Position numbers and translations under genes: made by a program. 64,000 nucleotides of DNA from Spinacia oleracea (lineage: Eukaryota > Streptophyta > Magnoliopsida > Caryophyllales > Amaranthaceae), in assembly GCF_020520425.1 (NCBI RefSeq), contig NC_079492.1, forward strand, positions 60,635,042-60,699,041, given 5' to 3'. The notes beneath the pieces were generated by a model. That model worked only from the letters and a program-made list of their open reading frames with translations. It was not told where the DNA came from and ran no database searches. Positions 44,838 through 56,399 of this stretch are shown one piece after another. Numbering within the stretch: position 1 is the stretch's first letter; the number at the start of each line of letters is the position of its first letter.

Positions 44838-46179
44838 TGAAGGAAATAATGCCCTTGGTCCAAGTATGCATTCTATGTTAAGTCTAATAAATGCGGTTCA
44901 GTATTAATTAACAAGTTAATAATTCAGTGAGATCAAGTGAGCTGAATGCCTAGCTAGAGGCCGCTTCAGTTCAAGTGGAATTAATGATATTAATCCACAG
45001 CTTACTCTTGACTGAACCCGTAGGGTCACACAAATAGTACGTAAACGGATCAAGTATTTAAATAGCATTAAATACTCCATCTATGAATATTCGGAACCGA
45101 CGGATCTTGGTTTCAGTGGGAGCTAAGATCGTCACAGGCAAGAAATGAATACTCCGGAAACGATGATATTGCCGGAAACGGAAATATGGATCGTATCGGA
45201 AATATGAATATTATCCAAGTCGTAGATGTTGCCGGAAACGGAAACATGGTACGTATCGGAAAATATTATTGGAAATGGAAATATTACCAGAATCGGAAAT
45301 ATTGCCGGAAACGGAAATATTGTCAGAATCGGAAATATTGCCGGAATCGGAAAATAATTCCGGAAACGGAAATATTAAATATTTGTTCGAAACGGAAATT
45401 AATTCCGGAATCGGAAATATTAAATATTGTTCGTATCGGAAATAGATTCCGGAAATGGAAATTTAATCGGAAGCGTATCGTACGAATTAGCATCGGACGA
45501 GGCCTGCCGGACGAAGGCCCAGCACGAAGCCAGGCCGTCGCCCAGCAAGCACGCACGTCACAAGCCCAGCGCGCGCCAAGGCCACGGATGCGTGGGCCTT
45601 GCTGCGTGGGCTGCAGCTCGCACGCATGGGCAGTCCTTGTGGCTGCCGTGTGTGTGTGAGTTTGTGCTCATGCGTGATTCCTGAATCTGCAAGAGTCAGT
45701 GTATGATTAAATGTCTATTCCTAATTGGATAAATTAATTAAATAGAATTCATGTAGGATTCTAATTCCAATTAATTCGCATCCTACTAGGATTACGATTC
45801 CTTTTCCATAACTCTATAAATAAAGGCCTAGGGGTCATAATTTATATACAAGTTTCAAAGTATTCAAAAGTGAGTTTTTTGAGAGAAAATCAAACACACA
45901 TCTTGCTCAAAAGTGCCGAAATTTTCTAGTACCTTAAGGGCGATTCTAGTTGGTCAATCTTAAGGCGGATCCGGACGTGCTGTGGACTATCTACGGAGGG
46001 ACGACACTTGGAGTCCTAAAAGACTTGTTCTTGTTCGGTTCGGGCGCAGCTAGGGAGGGCACGCAACAAAGAGTATGCATCTAATTATGCTATATGATTA
46101 TGTGTAAATAATATGATTCCTGGGTTAATGGTTGTTTCCGCATGATTTATGTAAATGTCATATGAATCATAACCTAACA
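44838..46179 (+). repeat. 5' LTR of Copia-2 (1342 bp)
   Basis: TGAAGGAAATAATGCCC...CATAACCTAACA, TATA box TATAAATA at 45815-45822, minisatellite at about 45155-45465. Frames at 45186-45684 are the LTR minisatellite and GC block and are not genes. Confidence 0.93.
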
Positions 46180-46180
46180 G

Positions 46181-46194
46181 TGGTATCACGAGCC
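46181..46194 (+). other. Primer-binding site of Copia-2
   Basis: TGGTATCACGAGCC, identical to Copia-1, two bases after the LTR end. Confidence 0.8.
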
Positions 46195-49024
46195 CCTTAT
46201 TATTTTCATAATCTAAATTGCATGAACATGGTTAAATATTACAAATTTGCAAGAATTAAAAGGGGTGATTAATTTTCGTAATTGTTAATTAATTGCAAAT
46301 TGCGTTTATTTAATTATATGTACGCAGTTTTTCGGCAGTTTCTTCGTTACTCATCCGAATTGAGTGATTTTTGTGTCAATTCCGCATGTAAAAGGCATTC
46401 TAAAATTTTGACAAAAATAGTATTTTTCTGCCGAACCCAGAATTCTCAAATTCGAAGCCTAACTATGACTTTTCGAAGGTTTTAGTTTTTCGAATGCAAA
46501 ATTTCGTAAATTTAAGATGTTAAATTAAATATTTGCTATTCCTGTTGATAAATCTTGAATTTTTGATTGACCTACTGCATATGTTTAACAAGTTTGAATG
46601 CCTAGTCTTGTTAATTATGCAATCTAATTTGTAATTATGATTAATTTGTTGAAAATTAGAATAATTTAGAATTAATTTGATTTTCATAATTAATTGTAAT
46701 TTAATTAGAAACATATGATTAAAAACCACCATAAAAATTGTAAATTTACGATAAATTTTAAATTTTTATGACCTAGACTTGAATCCATATCAATCGGAAA
46801 TCAATTGGATAATAAATTTTCGATTTTTCGCCCTAAAATTATGAAATTAATAATATTTATTAATTTGTCATTAATTTTAAATATAAATTTTAAATTTTTA
46901 TGCGATTCGTTCAAATAACTTGCACGCACGAAGCAATGGACGCTTCGTGTTACCCTTAAGGGGTGTTGTATAATGCGGGCATGCGACGACGAGCAAGGGA
47001 GCTCGTCGCCCGTGCGGCACGAATGCAATGAGCAAGGGCGTAGTGCACGAGCGCAAGGCAGCAGCCCTGCCTTGTGTCGTGTGCCACGAGCAATGAACGA
47101 ATGGGCATGGGCGAAGGGCGAGCCAAGGCAGTCGCGTGTGGGCAGCAAGCGAGCTGCGCCACAACGCGCGCTGCCTCGCACAAGTGCGCGCAGCCTCGCG
47201 CGCAGCGAGCGCAAGCTCGCGTGCCACGAGCGCTGCGCACAGCATCACTCGCGCGCACAGCGCGCGATGTCGCCCGCCCAGCGAGCGATGTCGCGCACCA
47301 GCGAGCGATGGCTCGCGCGCGCGCGCAGCAAGCGATCTCGCGCCCCAGCGAGCGATGGCTCGCGCGCGCAGCGAGCGAGCTTGCGCGCCCAGCGAGCGAT
47401 CTCGCGCGCCAGCGAGCGATGTCGCGCGCGCGCGCTGCGAGCGATAGCTCGCGTGCGATGGGCGCTATGCGGAGGCTTGCGTTGGGACAGCAGCAGCTAT
47501 GCTACGAGCGCATGGGCTGCGCGCACATGGCCAGCAATGGCTGTGTGCGTGCGGCCCATGGGCATGCAACGCGTAGGGTGTTTGCGTTACGATTAGATCG
47601 TTTTGAATGTTTAATTTGAAAATTTCAGTTCACGAAATTTTAATTAATTTTAAAATTAATAATTTGAATTAATTTCTTGGATTTTAATTTTGAATATTAT
47701 AATTATAATAAATGAAATTTATTCTAATTATTTTACTAAAATTAAAATCATGAATTAATTTAAATGCGACTGAAATTAAATTAAATTTTTGGATTCAATT
47801 ATAAATTTATATGAGCTTTAAATTTTAATTAAATTTGTATGTTTCCGGTTAGACTAGAAATACAATTTTATGTTTAAAATTAGTAAAGCATATGAATTTA
47901 TTGGTTTGAGTGGGAGCGCTTTTTAGTCATAAACTCTTGATTAGGTCTACAAATCCTTAAGGTTAAAACAACTCGATTAGAATTAATAAGGACTGAATAA
48001 TTGGTAGATTATTGGTGCCCTTGATTAATTGCTGCAAATGTTTACGTGATGCATAATGTGTTTTACTAACCAGCTATGTGGGCCATTCATGATAATGAAT
48101 GGGTGAATGGTATATATTGTATATGTACTGTTATGCAGGTTATGAAGTGACTAGTATGACCCAAATAGGATAGAAAATATGGTCTGCGTACCATTAATTT
48201 GAATGTAATTGGTCTAAAGCACCAAAGTTATTTTTCAATTCAAATATGGTCTGCGTACCATCAAATAGTTGTAATTAGTTATAGCTTATCCTATTTGAAG
48301 AAAATGGTGCCTCCCACGGAGATTTTCAAGACGGACTTTGAAGTCAAAGCTTCAAGATGAAGTCGGGCCATACTAGATCACAAATATCTTATGCATGTTT
48401 TAAGTTATTTATTGTTTTAAATATGTCTTAAAATGCATGAGATCAAAAGCTTGATTATGTTGCATGATTAAGGATTTTAGTTCACTTAAAATCTAACCAA
48501 CATAGTAAGAGCCTTAAGTTCCAAACTTAAAAATTGAGTTAAAAGGTGCCATGCCAAAATATACACTTGCTTGGATATCCTTTACATCAATCTAGTAATA
48601 GTTTTCGCTCAGCGAGGTGTTACTTATTGGTCCTAAAGGGGCAAGGTACACAAATAATTGTGAGTACATGTTAGTTTTGGTGAAACTCAACGATATAAGT
48701 AAGGAGTCCTTTTATGTCGTGGCAAATTCGATAGGTTTACCTAATAAGTTCTTAGACGTACCTATCAACCAAGAATAGTTTCTAGACTATTAGCAAAAGG
48801 CTTTTGCTTACCTAAGATGTTCTAGGATTAAGTCGACAAACTGTGCTTAGTTCTTCAATGATTTTAGGATCTTGGAATCATTTTATTCACACCTGCCGGA
48901 ACACATAACTTGAATAAAATGCTTAATAAACATTGAATTATGCATGTATGCTAGAATTTAAGTTTATTAAGAGAAACTGTGAATGGTTATTTATTTGTTT
49001 ATTCTTTTCAATTGTAGTTTTAAT
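46195..49024 (+). other. Long untranslated leader of Copia-2
   Basis: Near-identical to the Copia-1 leader. The CpG-rich block spans about 46920-47580 and its GCGAGCGATGTC-type minisatellite (47248-47455) has about nine units against six in Copia-1. Long frames on both strands in this block are compositional artefacts. Confidence 0.8.
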
Positions 49025-52000
49025 ATGGCAAACAACAATCAAAACATCATCATGGGTTCTGAGCTTATGGTCAAGCTGAACCTGACAAATTTTCTTGAAT
49101 GGGAAGCTAAGCTAGTTGAAATAGTCAAACTCAATGGACTTGAGTATGTACTATCACATCCCATGCCAAGCTACTATGCCAGAGACATGACCCCTGAGAG
49201 ATTTTACGCCTGGGATGCGGATCTCAAAAAGGTTATGAGTCTCATGCTGAACAATATCCCTGATGATTGGGCTAGAAGGTTTGTAGCCTATGAACCTTTT
49301 ACGCTCATCAAGAATCTGAGGGATATCTGTCGTGGAAGTACGGAGGACAGGGACCTGAACGTCCATGAGTTGATTGAATCAATGTCTGGGCTAAAGGTTA
49401 GTTCTCCCAACAGGTGTTATAGGATGGAGGTCCAAGAAACACATGTTCAGCTCCTTCGCACTAAACAGAGGGTAGGCGTCCCACTGAGGTTCCATGTGGA
49501 TCTTATGTGTTCATATTTTGATCGCCTAAGTCTACTAGGAACACCAATAAGCGAAAGGATGGCAGTCTCTGTCTTGCTCAATTCACTACACAGTGGGTTT
49601 GGTCGCTTCAAGCAACAATACCTAAGTGAACCAAGAGAAGAAACAGTTGCAGAATTTATTCACCTTGTCAGAAAGGCTGAAATAGTACTGGACTGTGAAG
49701 CCAAAGATTTACTCAAGGCTAGAAAGAGACCATTCAAGAAAGGTGGAAAGTCCAAGGGCAATGCTAAATCAAAGCAGGACAAGTCCACATCAAGCTGTCT
49801 TTATTGTGATGGAATAGGCCATTACAAAAGAGAATGTCCAAAGCTAAAGGAAGATCAGAAGAACGGAACAGTCGTTCCATCTTCAGGTATTTTCGTTATA
49901 GACTGTATACTTGCTAATTCAACTTCTTGGGTATTAGATACAGGTTGTGGCTCACACTTATGTTCCAATCCACAGGGACTAAGAAGAAGTAGAAAGTTAA
50001 GCAAGGGAGAAGTCGACCTACGAGTGGGAAATGGAGCACGGATTGCTGCATTAGCTGTAGGAACTTACTATTTGTCGTTGCCCTCCGGGCTAGTTTTGGA
50101 ACTGGAAGAATGTTTCCACGTTCCAAGTCTTACTAAAAACATCATTTCAGTTTCTTGCTTAGATGCTAAGGGATTTTCCTTTATAATAAAAGACAATAGT
50201 TGTTCGTTTTATTTTAAAGAGATGTTTTATGGATCTGCTAGATTAGTCAATGGACTTTATTTATTAGATCACGACAAACAAGTATATAACATAAATACCA
50301 AAAAGGCCAAAAAGGATGATTCAGATCTCACCTATCTGTGGCATTGTCGATTAGGCCATATAAACTTGAAACGCTTAGAAAGACTTCAAAGGGAAGGAAT
50401 TCTAGAACCATTTGACTTAGAGGATTATGGTAAATGCGAATCATGTTTACTTGGCAAAATGACAAAGCAACCTTTCTCTAAAGTTGGAGAAAGAGCAAAT
50501 GAACTATTGGGTTTAATCCATACAGATGTATGTGGACCAATGAGTACAAATGCTAGAGGTGGTTTCAGCTACTTTATCACTTTCACTGATGACTTCAGTA
50601 GGTATGGTTATGTCTACCTAATGAAGCATAAGTCTGAATCCTTTGACAAATTCAAGGAATTTCAGAGTGAAGTAGAGAATCAATTAGGCAAGAAGATTAA
50701 GGCACTGCGGTCTGATAGAGGCGGTGAATATCTGAGCTATGAATTTGATGACCATCTGAAAGAATGTGGAATTCTATCAGAATTGACTCCTCCTGGAACA
50801 CCACAATGGAACGGTGTGTCAGAACGGAGGAACAGAACCTTGCTAGACATGGTCAGGTCAATGATGGGTCAGGCCGAACTTCCATTAGAATTTTGGGGAC
50901 ATGCACTAAATACAGCTGCACTCACTATAAATAGAGCTCCGTCTAAAGCTGTCGAAAAGACTCCATACGAATTATGGTTTGGAAAACCTCCAAATGTGTC
51001 TTTTCTTAAGATTTGGGGATGTGAAGTATACGTCAAACGATTAATTTCAGACAAACTTCATCCAAAATCTGACAAATGTATCCTTGTGGGCTATCCAAAG
51101 GAAACAAAGGGGTATTACTTCTACAATACATCTGAGAACAAAGTGTTTGTTGCTCGAGATGGTGTCTTTTTGGAGAAGGATCACATTTCCAAAATGACAA
51201 GTGGGAGAAAAGTAGACCTCGAAGAAATTCGAGTCGAACAACAAACTCTAGAGAATGCTCAAGATGACATTCAGGATGAAACTCAGAGATCTTTAGAAGA
51301 ATCTGGTGAGAATCATGGTCAATCTAGAAATGTTACCCCGCGTAGATCGCAAAGATATAGATCTCAACCGGAAAGGTACTTAGGTATTTTGACGAACGAG
51401 AGCTATGACGTTCTATTACTTGAAAGTGATGAACCTGCGACTTACAAGCAAGCTATGACGAGCCCTAGCTCCAAGCAGTGGCAAGAAGCCATGCAATCTG
51501 AATTAGACTCCATGTCTGAAAACCAAGTATGGGATTTGGTCGATTTGCCAGATGGCTACCAAGCCATTGGAAGCAAATGGGTTTTCAAACTGAAAAAGGA
51601 CAAGGATGGGAAACTTGAAGTTTTCAAAGCTAGATTGGTTGCAAAAGGTTACAGGCAAGTCCACGGTGTGGATTACGATGAAACCTTTTCACCAGTTGCA
51701 ATGCTAAAGTCTATTCGAATAATGTTAGCAATCGCTGCATATTACGATTACGAAATATGGCAGATGGATGTCAAAACTGCTTTCTTAAACGGCGTTTTAA
51801 CAGAAACTGTGTTTATGACACAGCCTGAAGGTTTTGAGGATCCAAAGAATGCTAAAAAGGTATGCAAGCTAAAGAAATCAATCTACGGATTGAAGCAGGC
51901 ATCCAGGAGCTGGAATATACGTTTTGATGAAGCAGTCAGTGACTTTGGTTTCATCAAGAACGCGGACGAATCTTGTGTATACAAGAAGGTCAGTGGGAGC

Positions 52001-53011
52001 AAAATTGCTTTCCTAGTATTATATGTCGACGACATATTGCTTATCGGAAATGACATTCCTATGTTGAACTCTGTCAAGATTTGGCTTGGGAAATGTTTTT
52101 CGATGAAGGATCTAGGAGAAGCACAGTACATATTGGGCATCAAGATTTACAGAGATAGATCTAAAAAGATGATTGGACTTAGTCAAAGCACTTATATCAA
52201 TAAGGTGCTTGATAGGTTCAAGATGGCGGACTCCAAGCGAGGCTACCTACCCATGTCTCATGGAATGACTCTAAGCAAGACTCAGTGCCCAAAAACACTT
52301 GATGAGCGTAGACGAATGAATGGGATTCCATATGCATCATTGATTGGTTCAATAATGTATGCTATGATATGTACACGCCCGGATGTTGCGTACGCACTCA
52401 GTGCTACGAGCAGATACCAGTCAGACCTAGGAGAGGCGCATTGGACTGCTGCCAAGAATATTCTGAAGTACCTGAAAAGGCACAAAGATGACTTCCTGGT
52501 CTATGGTGGAGATGATGAATTAATTGTTAAAGGCTATACGGACGCAAGTTTCCAAACCGACAAAGATGATTTCAGATCACAGTCTGGGTTTGTCTTCTGC
52601 CTCAACGGAGGAGCAGTAAGCTGGAAAAGTGCTAAGCAAAGCACCATTGCGGATTCTACAACTGAAGCGGAGTACATTGCTGCACATGAAGCAGCAAAGG
52701 AAGCTATATGGCTAAGGAAGTTCATAGGAGAACTTGGTGTAGTCCCCTCCATTAAAGGACCAATAGCCCTGTATTGTGATAATAACGGAGCTATTGCACA
52801 GGCAAAAGAGCCTAGACACCACCAGAGAGTCAAGCATGTACTTCGTAGATTTCACCTTCTACGAGAGTTCGTTGAAAGAAAAGAAGTCGAGATAAGCAAA
52901 ATTGGAACTGATGACAACATATCAGATCCATTAACTAAACCTCTGCCGCAAGCGAAGCACAACTCGCACACTGCAGCTTTGGGAATCAAGCATATTGGAG
53001 AATGGCTTTGA
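49025..53011 (+). CDS. Copia-2 polyprotein (1328 aa), apparently intact
   Basis: Domains in order from the MANNN start: gag (1 to about 275) with a canonical knuckle CLYCDGIGHYKREC near 258; protease LDTGCGSHLC near 303; pre-integrase HCC motif (HCRLGH...CESCLLGK) near 440; integrase DDE (HTDVCGP, RSDRGGEY, ERRNRTLLDM) about 495-650; RT with MDVKTAFLNG and YVDDIL near 999; RNase H YTDASF near 1172, STTEAEY and YCDNNGA near 1249; end at SDPLTKPLP. It packages and copies the element RNA and integrates it. No frameshift or stop is seen. An upstream in-frame ATG at 48983 is in leader sequence and less likely. Confidence 0.93.
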   Translation: MANNNQNIIMGSELMVKLNLTNFLEWEAKLVEIVKLNGLEYVLSHPMPSYYARDMTPERFYAWDADLKKVMSLMLNNIPDDWARRFVAYEPFTLIKNLRDICRGSTEDRDLNVHELIESMSGLKVSSPNRCYRMEVQETHVQLLRTKQRVGVPLRFHVDLMCSYFDRLSLLGTPISERMAVSVLLNSLHSGFGRFKQQYLSEPREETVAEFIHLVRKAEIVLDCEAKDLLKARKRPFKKGGKSKGNAKSKQDKSTSSCLYCDGIGHYKRECPKLKEDQKNGTVVPSSGIFVIDCILANSTSWVLDTGCGSHLCSNPQGLRRSRKLSKGEVDLRVGNGARIAALAVGTYYLSLPSGLVLELEECFHVPSLTKNIISVSCLDAKGFSFIIKDNSCSFYFKEMFYGSARLVNGLYLLDHDKQVYNINTKKAKKDDSDLTYLWHCRLGHINLKRLERLQREGILEPFDLEDYGKCESCLLGKMTKQPFSKVGERANELLGLIHTDVCGPMSTNARGGFSYFITFTDDFSRYGYVYLMKHKSESFDKFKEFQSEVENQLGKKIKALRSDRGGEYLSYEFDDHLKECGILSELTPPGTPQWNGVSERRNRTLLDMVRSMMGQAELPLEFWGHALNTAALTINRAPSKAVEKTPYELWFGKPPNVSFLKIWGCEVYVKRLISDKLHPKSDKCILVGYPKETKGYYFYNTSENKVFVARDGVFLEKDHISKMTSGRKVDLEEIRVEQQTLENAQDDIQDETQRSLEESGENHGQSRNVTPRRSQRYRSQPERYLGILTNESYDVLLLESDEPATYKQAMTSPSSKQWQEAMQSELDSMSENQVWDLVDLPDGYQAIGSKWVFKLKKDKDGKLEVFKARLVAKGYRQVHGVDYDETFSPVAMLKSIRIMLAIAAYYDYEIWQMDVKTAFLNGVLTETVFMTQPEGFEDPKNAKKVCKLKKSIYGLKQASRSWNIRFDEAVSDFGFIKNADESCVYKKVSGSKIAFLVLYVDDILLIGNDIPMLNSVKIWLGKCFSMKDLGEAQYILGIKIYRDRSKKMIGLSQSTYINKVLDRFKMADSKRGYLPMSHGMTLSKTQCPKTLDERRRMNGIPYASLIGSIMYAMICTRPDVAYALSATSRYQSDLGEAHWTAAKNILKYLKRHKDDFLVYGGDDELIVKGYTDASFQTDKDDFRSQSGFVFCLNGGAVSWKSAKQSTIADSTTEAEYIAAHEAAKEAIWLRKFIGELGVVPSIKGPIALYCDNNGAIAQAKEPRHHQRVKHVLRRFHLLREFVERKEVEISKIGTDDNISDPLTKPLPQAKHNSHTAALGIKHIGEWL

Positions 53012-53875
53012 TGTCTCTGTTTAATGTTTTAAAGTTTTAGAGTTTAAATCTTTGTAAAACATTATTGGTTAATCATTCACAATAAATGAAAGGAATTCGT
53101 TTTTCCATTTAATTCGTGGTTTATTAAATGATGAGTCCCTTCAACTTGACGATATATTCAAGATAGACTGTCAGGACCAGTCCTGTGACTAAGAAATGTC
53201 TATCAAGTGAACTTGAATGTCAAAGGTTGAAAATGGTCCCTAATCGGAGTTTTCTATAAAATTGGACGCATAGAAAACGTTAGACGATTAGAATGCAAGA
53301 TGACTAGTAGTTCTGTTTCTTGAACTATGTGGACATGGCAATGTCATAATCATTTGCATAGATACTTACTTTGGGAAGACTAGTATCGGACAAGACCTAT
53401 GAAACTTTACTGTAAGAGATGAAAGTCTGTCATAAGTAAATTTCATTAAATTATTAGACACTAAATCCTCAATACCTGAGTGATTTGAGATTACTTGTTT
53501 GAGAACTGGTTGCTTTGACGTTGACCAACCGTCGCACCGTAAAAGGAGGCTATAAAGGCAACGCTCAGGTAATCACCTATCAAACGAAGTCTAATCTCAA
53601 GATCGCAAGATTGGGATTGTCCTCCCATAAATCGGGATGAGATGCTTAAAAGTTGTACAAGGCCACTCGGAGAGCTAGAAACTGTGAAATGCATGGCCGT
53701 GCTCGGATGAATCATAGGCTATGATTATCTGTTTATTTGATCAGTTGAACTCTGAAACCGAGAAACACCTCTGGACATAATAAGGATGACAACTCTTACC
53801 TTATGTTCAAGAGCAAGCATCGAGCGACAAAGGAATTAGGAAATGCACACTTGTCCCTAAGGACAAGTGGGAGAC
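53012..53875 (+). other. 3' UTR of Copia-2 with hairpin and polypurine tract
   Basis: Non-coding. Just before the LTR, a perfect 9-bp stem CACTTGTCC/GGACAAGTG with a 4-base loop (53848-53869) overlaps the purine tract ACAAGTGGGAGAC (to 53875). A related 3' UTR with the same hairpin is at 59428-60290 on the minus strand. Confidence 0.75.
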
Positions 53876-55217
53876 TGAAGGAAATAATGCCCTTGGTCCA
53901 AGTATGCATTCTATGTTAAGTCTAATAAATGCGGTTCAGTATTAATTAACAAGTTAATAATTCAGTGAGATCAAGTGAGCTGAATGCCTAGCTAGAGGCC
54001 GCTTCAGTTCAAGTGGAATTAATGATATTAATCCACAGCTTACTCTTGACTGAACCCGTAGGGTCACACAAATAGTACGTAAACGGATCAAGTATTTAAA
54101 TAGCATTAAATACTCCATCTATGAATATTCGGAACCGACGGATCTTGGTTTCAGTGGGAGCTAAGATCGTCACAGGCAAGAAATGAATACTCCGGAAACG
54201 ATGATATTGCCGGAAACGGAAATATGGATCGTATCGGAAATATGAATATTATCCAAGTCGTAGATGTTGCCGGAAACGGAAACATGGTACGTATCGGAAA
54301 ATATTATTGGAAATGGAAATATTACCAGAATCGGAAATATTGCCGGAAACGGAAATATTGTCAGAATCGGAAATATTGCCGGAATCGGAAAATAATTCCG
54401 GAAACGGAAATATTAAATATTTGTTCGAAACGGAAATTAATTCCGGAATCGGAAATATTAAATATTGTTCGTATCGGAAATAGATTCCGGAAATGGAAAT
54501 TTAATCGGAAGCGTATCGTACGAATTAGCATCGGACGAGGCCTGCCGGACGAAGGCCCAGCACGAAGCCAGGCCGTCGCCCAGCAAGCACGCACGTCACA
54601 AGCCCAGCGCGCGCCAAGGCCACGGATGCGTGGGCCTTGCTGCGTGGGCTGCAGCTCGCACGCATGGGCAGTCCTTGTGGCTGCCGTGTGTGTGTGAGTT
54701 TGTGCTCATGCGTGATTCCTGAATCTGCAAGAGTCAGTGTATGATTAAATGTCTATTCCTAATTGGATAAATTAATTAAATAGAATTCATGTAGGATTCT
54801 AATTCCAATTAATTCGCATCCTACTAGGATTACGATTCCTTTTCCATAACTCTATAAATAAAGGCCTAGGGGTCATAATTTATATACAAGTTTCAAAGTA
54901 TTCAAAAGTGAGTTTTTTGAGAGAAAATCAAACACACATCTTGCTCAAAAGTGCCGAAATTTTCTAGTACCTTAAGGGCGATTCTAGTTGGTCAATCTTA
55001 AGGCGGATCCGGACGTGCTGTGGACTATCTACGGAGGGACGACACTTGGAGTCCTAAAAGACTTGTTCTTGTTCGGTTCGGGCGCAGCTAGGGAGGGCAC
55101 GCAACAAAGAGTATGCATCTAATTATGCTATATGATTATGTGTAAATAATATGATTCCTGGGTTAATGGTTGTTTCCGCATGATTTATGTAAATGTCATA
55201 TGTATCATAACCTAACA
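53876..55217 (+). repeat. 3' LTR of Copia-2 (1342 bp)
   Basis: Same length as, and almost identical to, 44838-46179. TATAAATA at 54853-54860. It ends CCTAACA followed by CTTTG. Confidence 0.93.
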
Positions 55218-55222
55218 CTTTG

Positions 55223-55365
55223 TAGCGGGACTGGTGCTTGTTGCTCTTCACAGATTCGAGCTCTTTCTGGAGGGTTTCATTGGATGCCCTCTCTTGGGCT
55301 AGCTCGGCTTGGGCTTTCTCGTAAGCCGCTTTCATCTCTGCGATCGTCATCTCTCCAGTAGCCAT
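55223..55365 (-). pseudogene. N-terminal end of Tat gag, cut off by Copia-2
   Basis: It starts at the ATG complementary to 55363-55365 (MATGEMTIAEMKAAYEKAQA) and runs about 48 codons of charged, coiled-coil-like sequence to the Copia-2 target site, where it would continue at 44837. The start lies about 38 bp after the primer site, so the untranslated leader is very short. Confidence 0.82.
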
Positions 55366-55403
55366 GGTGAAAGGGGTGCTTTTGTGTAAAACCTAGTTAA
55401 TGT

Positions 55404-55420
55404 CCCCACAGACGGCGCCA
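55404..55420 (-). other. Primer-binding site of the Tat element
   Basis: The minus strand reads TGGCGCCGTCTGTGGGG three bases after the LTR end TAAACA. TGGCGCCGT is the usual opening of plant Gypsy primer sites (tRNA-Asp-like). Confidence 0.75.
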
Positions 55421-55423
55421 AAC

Positions 55424-56097
55424 TGTTTATGCCAAAATTCGTATGGAGGCGACTTTCGGCTAGGATCGGCACTAACTAAGCAAAGAATTAATAACACAAA
55501 TAAAGGAGACACGACACAGAGAAGTGTTGACGCGGAAAACCCAGGAATAAGGTAAAAAACCGCGGATAGCTATGAGGCTATCAATCCACTAAGTATTCTA
55601 TATGATTGTTTATGCTCTTCTTTTCTGAGAATTGATATTGAAAATCTAAAGTACAATAATGAACGCTAAAGACAGTTGATAGCTTAAGAGTTTGAGTGCT
55701 TGAGTGAACGTGTCCCTTCATCATGCCGTTCTTTATGCTTTTATATGCCAAATGCTAACGGTTCTATTGGTTGGGAAGATCCCTGGAAGATAGGGATTCC
55801 TCCTTGGCCGTTGCTCACGTCTTCAACAAACTCCCTAGTCTTCGGTCAAAGCTTGGACCTTTTCCCATCTTATGACGGCGTGGCCCATGTTGGGCTTCTG
55901 GGCTTGGAACTTGACCTATCTTCTCTTGTCGCCAGAGCCCTGTCGCTGGTCTTACGTCGCCCAGGCTTTGTCGTCTGTCGCCTCACTTGACAGGCTCACT
56001 TGACACGACGCCACCTGCGACATGATGATACCTGGATGGCACGACAATATCAGACGTCAAAGCAGTTATGTGGTTAGTCCAATAAAGTGGGATAACA
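55424..56097 (-). repeat. 5' LTR of the Tat element
   Basis: 674 bp, near-identical to 26362-27035, followed by the second GAGAA. On the minus strand a CATATAAAAGC TATA box lies at plus-strand 55737-55747. Confidence 0.93.
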
Positions 56098-56399
56098 GAG
56101 AACATAACCACAAAAGAATCACATTATTGAGCGGGATGATATTTTAGGGTAGATGATTCAAAAGACTCTGTCAATTCATCGATTATTCACGGGTACTTCG
56201 GAATAAATTTCGGAAGTGGAGGAGTGCCTTAAAAGAAATTACTATAAGTTTTAAGTTACTAGGCAAACAAACAGTCCCCTCGTAAAATAATTTTATTTTT
56301 TAAAATTTGGATGGTTTAGATTTGGTTTAAACATTTAACGGTTCAGATTTTATGTGATTAGTTAGTCGTCATTAGTCGACGACCTTTACAGAAGCGTCC
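56098..56399. other. No gene seen: locus continuing after the Tat insertion
   Basis: About 300 bp of plain AT-rich DNA that would join directly to 26361 if the Tat element were removed. No motif recognised. Confidence 0.5.

Larger units (their letters stand above)
44838..55217 (+). mobile_element. Copia-2: complete Copia element inserted in Tat gag
   Basis: 10,380 bp, 1342-bp LTRs at 44838-46179 and 53876-55217, TSD CTTTG at 44833-44837 and 55218-55222. It has primer site, leader, one uninterrupted polyprotein, 3' UTR and polypurine tract. I noted only one LTR difference by eye (A at 46165, T at 55202). It looks structurally autonomous and very young. Confidence 0.95.
26362..56097 (-). mobile_element. 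Tat-lineage Gypsy element, nested host of two Copia insertions
   Basis: Both LTRs are 674 bp, differ at two positions by eye, and are flanked by GAGAA on both sides (26357-26361, 56098-56102). Minus-strand order: 5' LTR (right), primer site, gag, protease, RT, gypsy RNase H, second RNase H, integrase, then an opposite-strand gene, polypurine tract and 3' LTR (left). The extra RNase H and the antisense gene with a 'putative gypsy type transposon' domain mark the Tat lineage. Subtracting Copia-1, Copia-2 and their duplicated target sites leaves about 9.87 kb. Similar LTRs suggest a recent insertion, and the nested Copias must be younger still. Confidence 0.93.
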
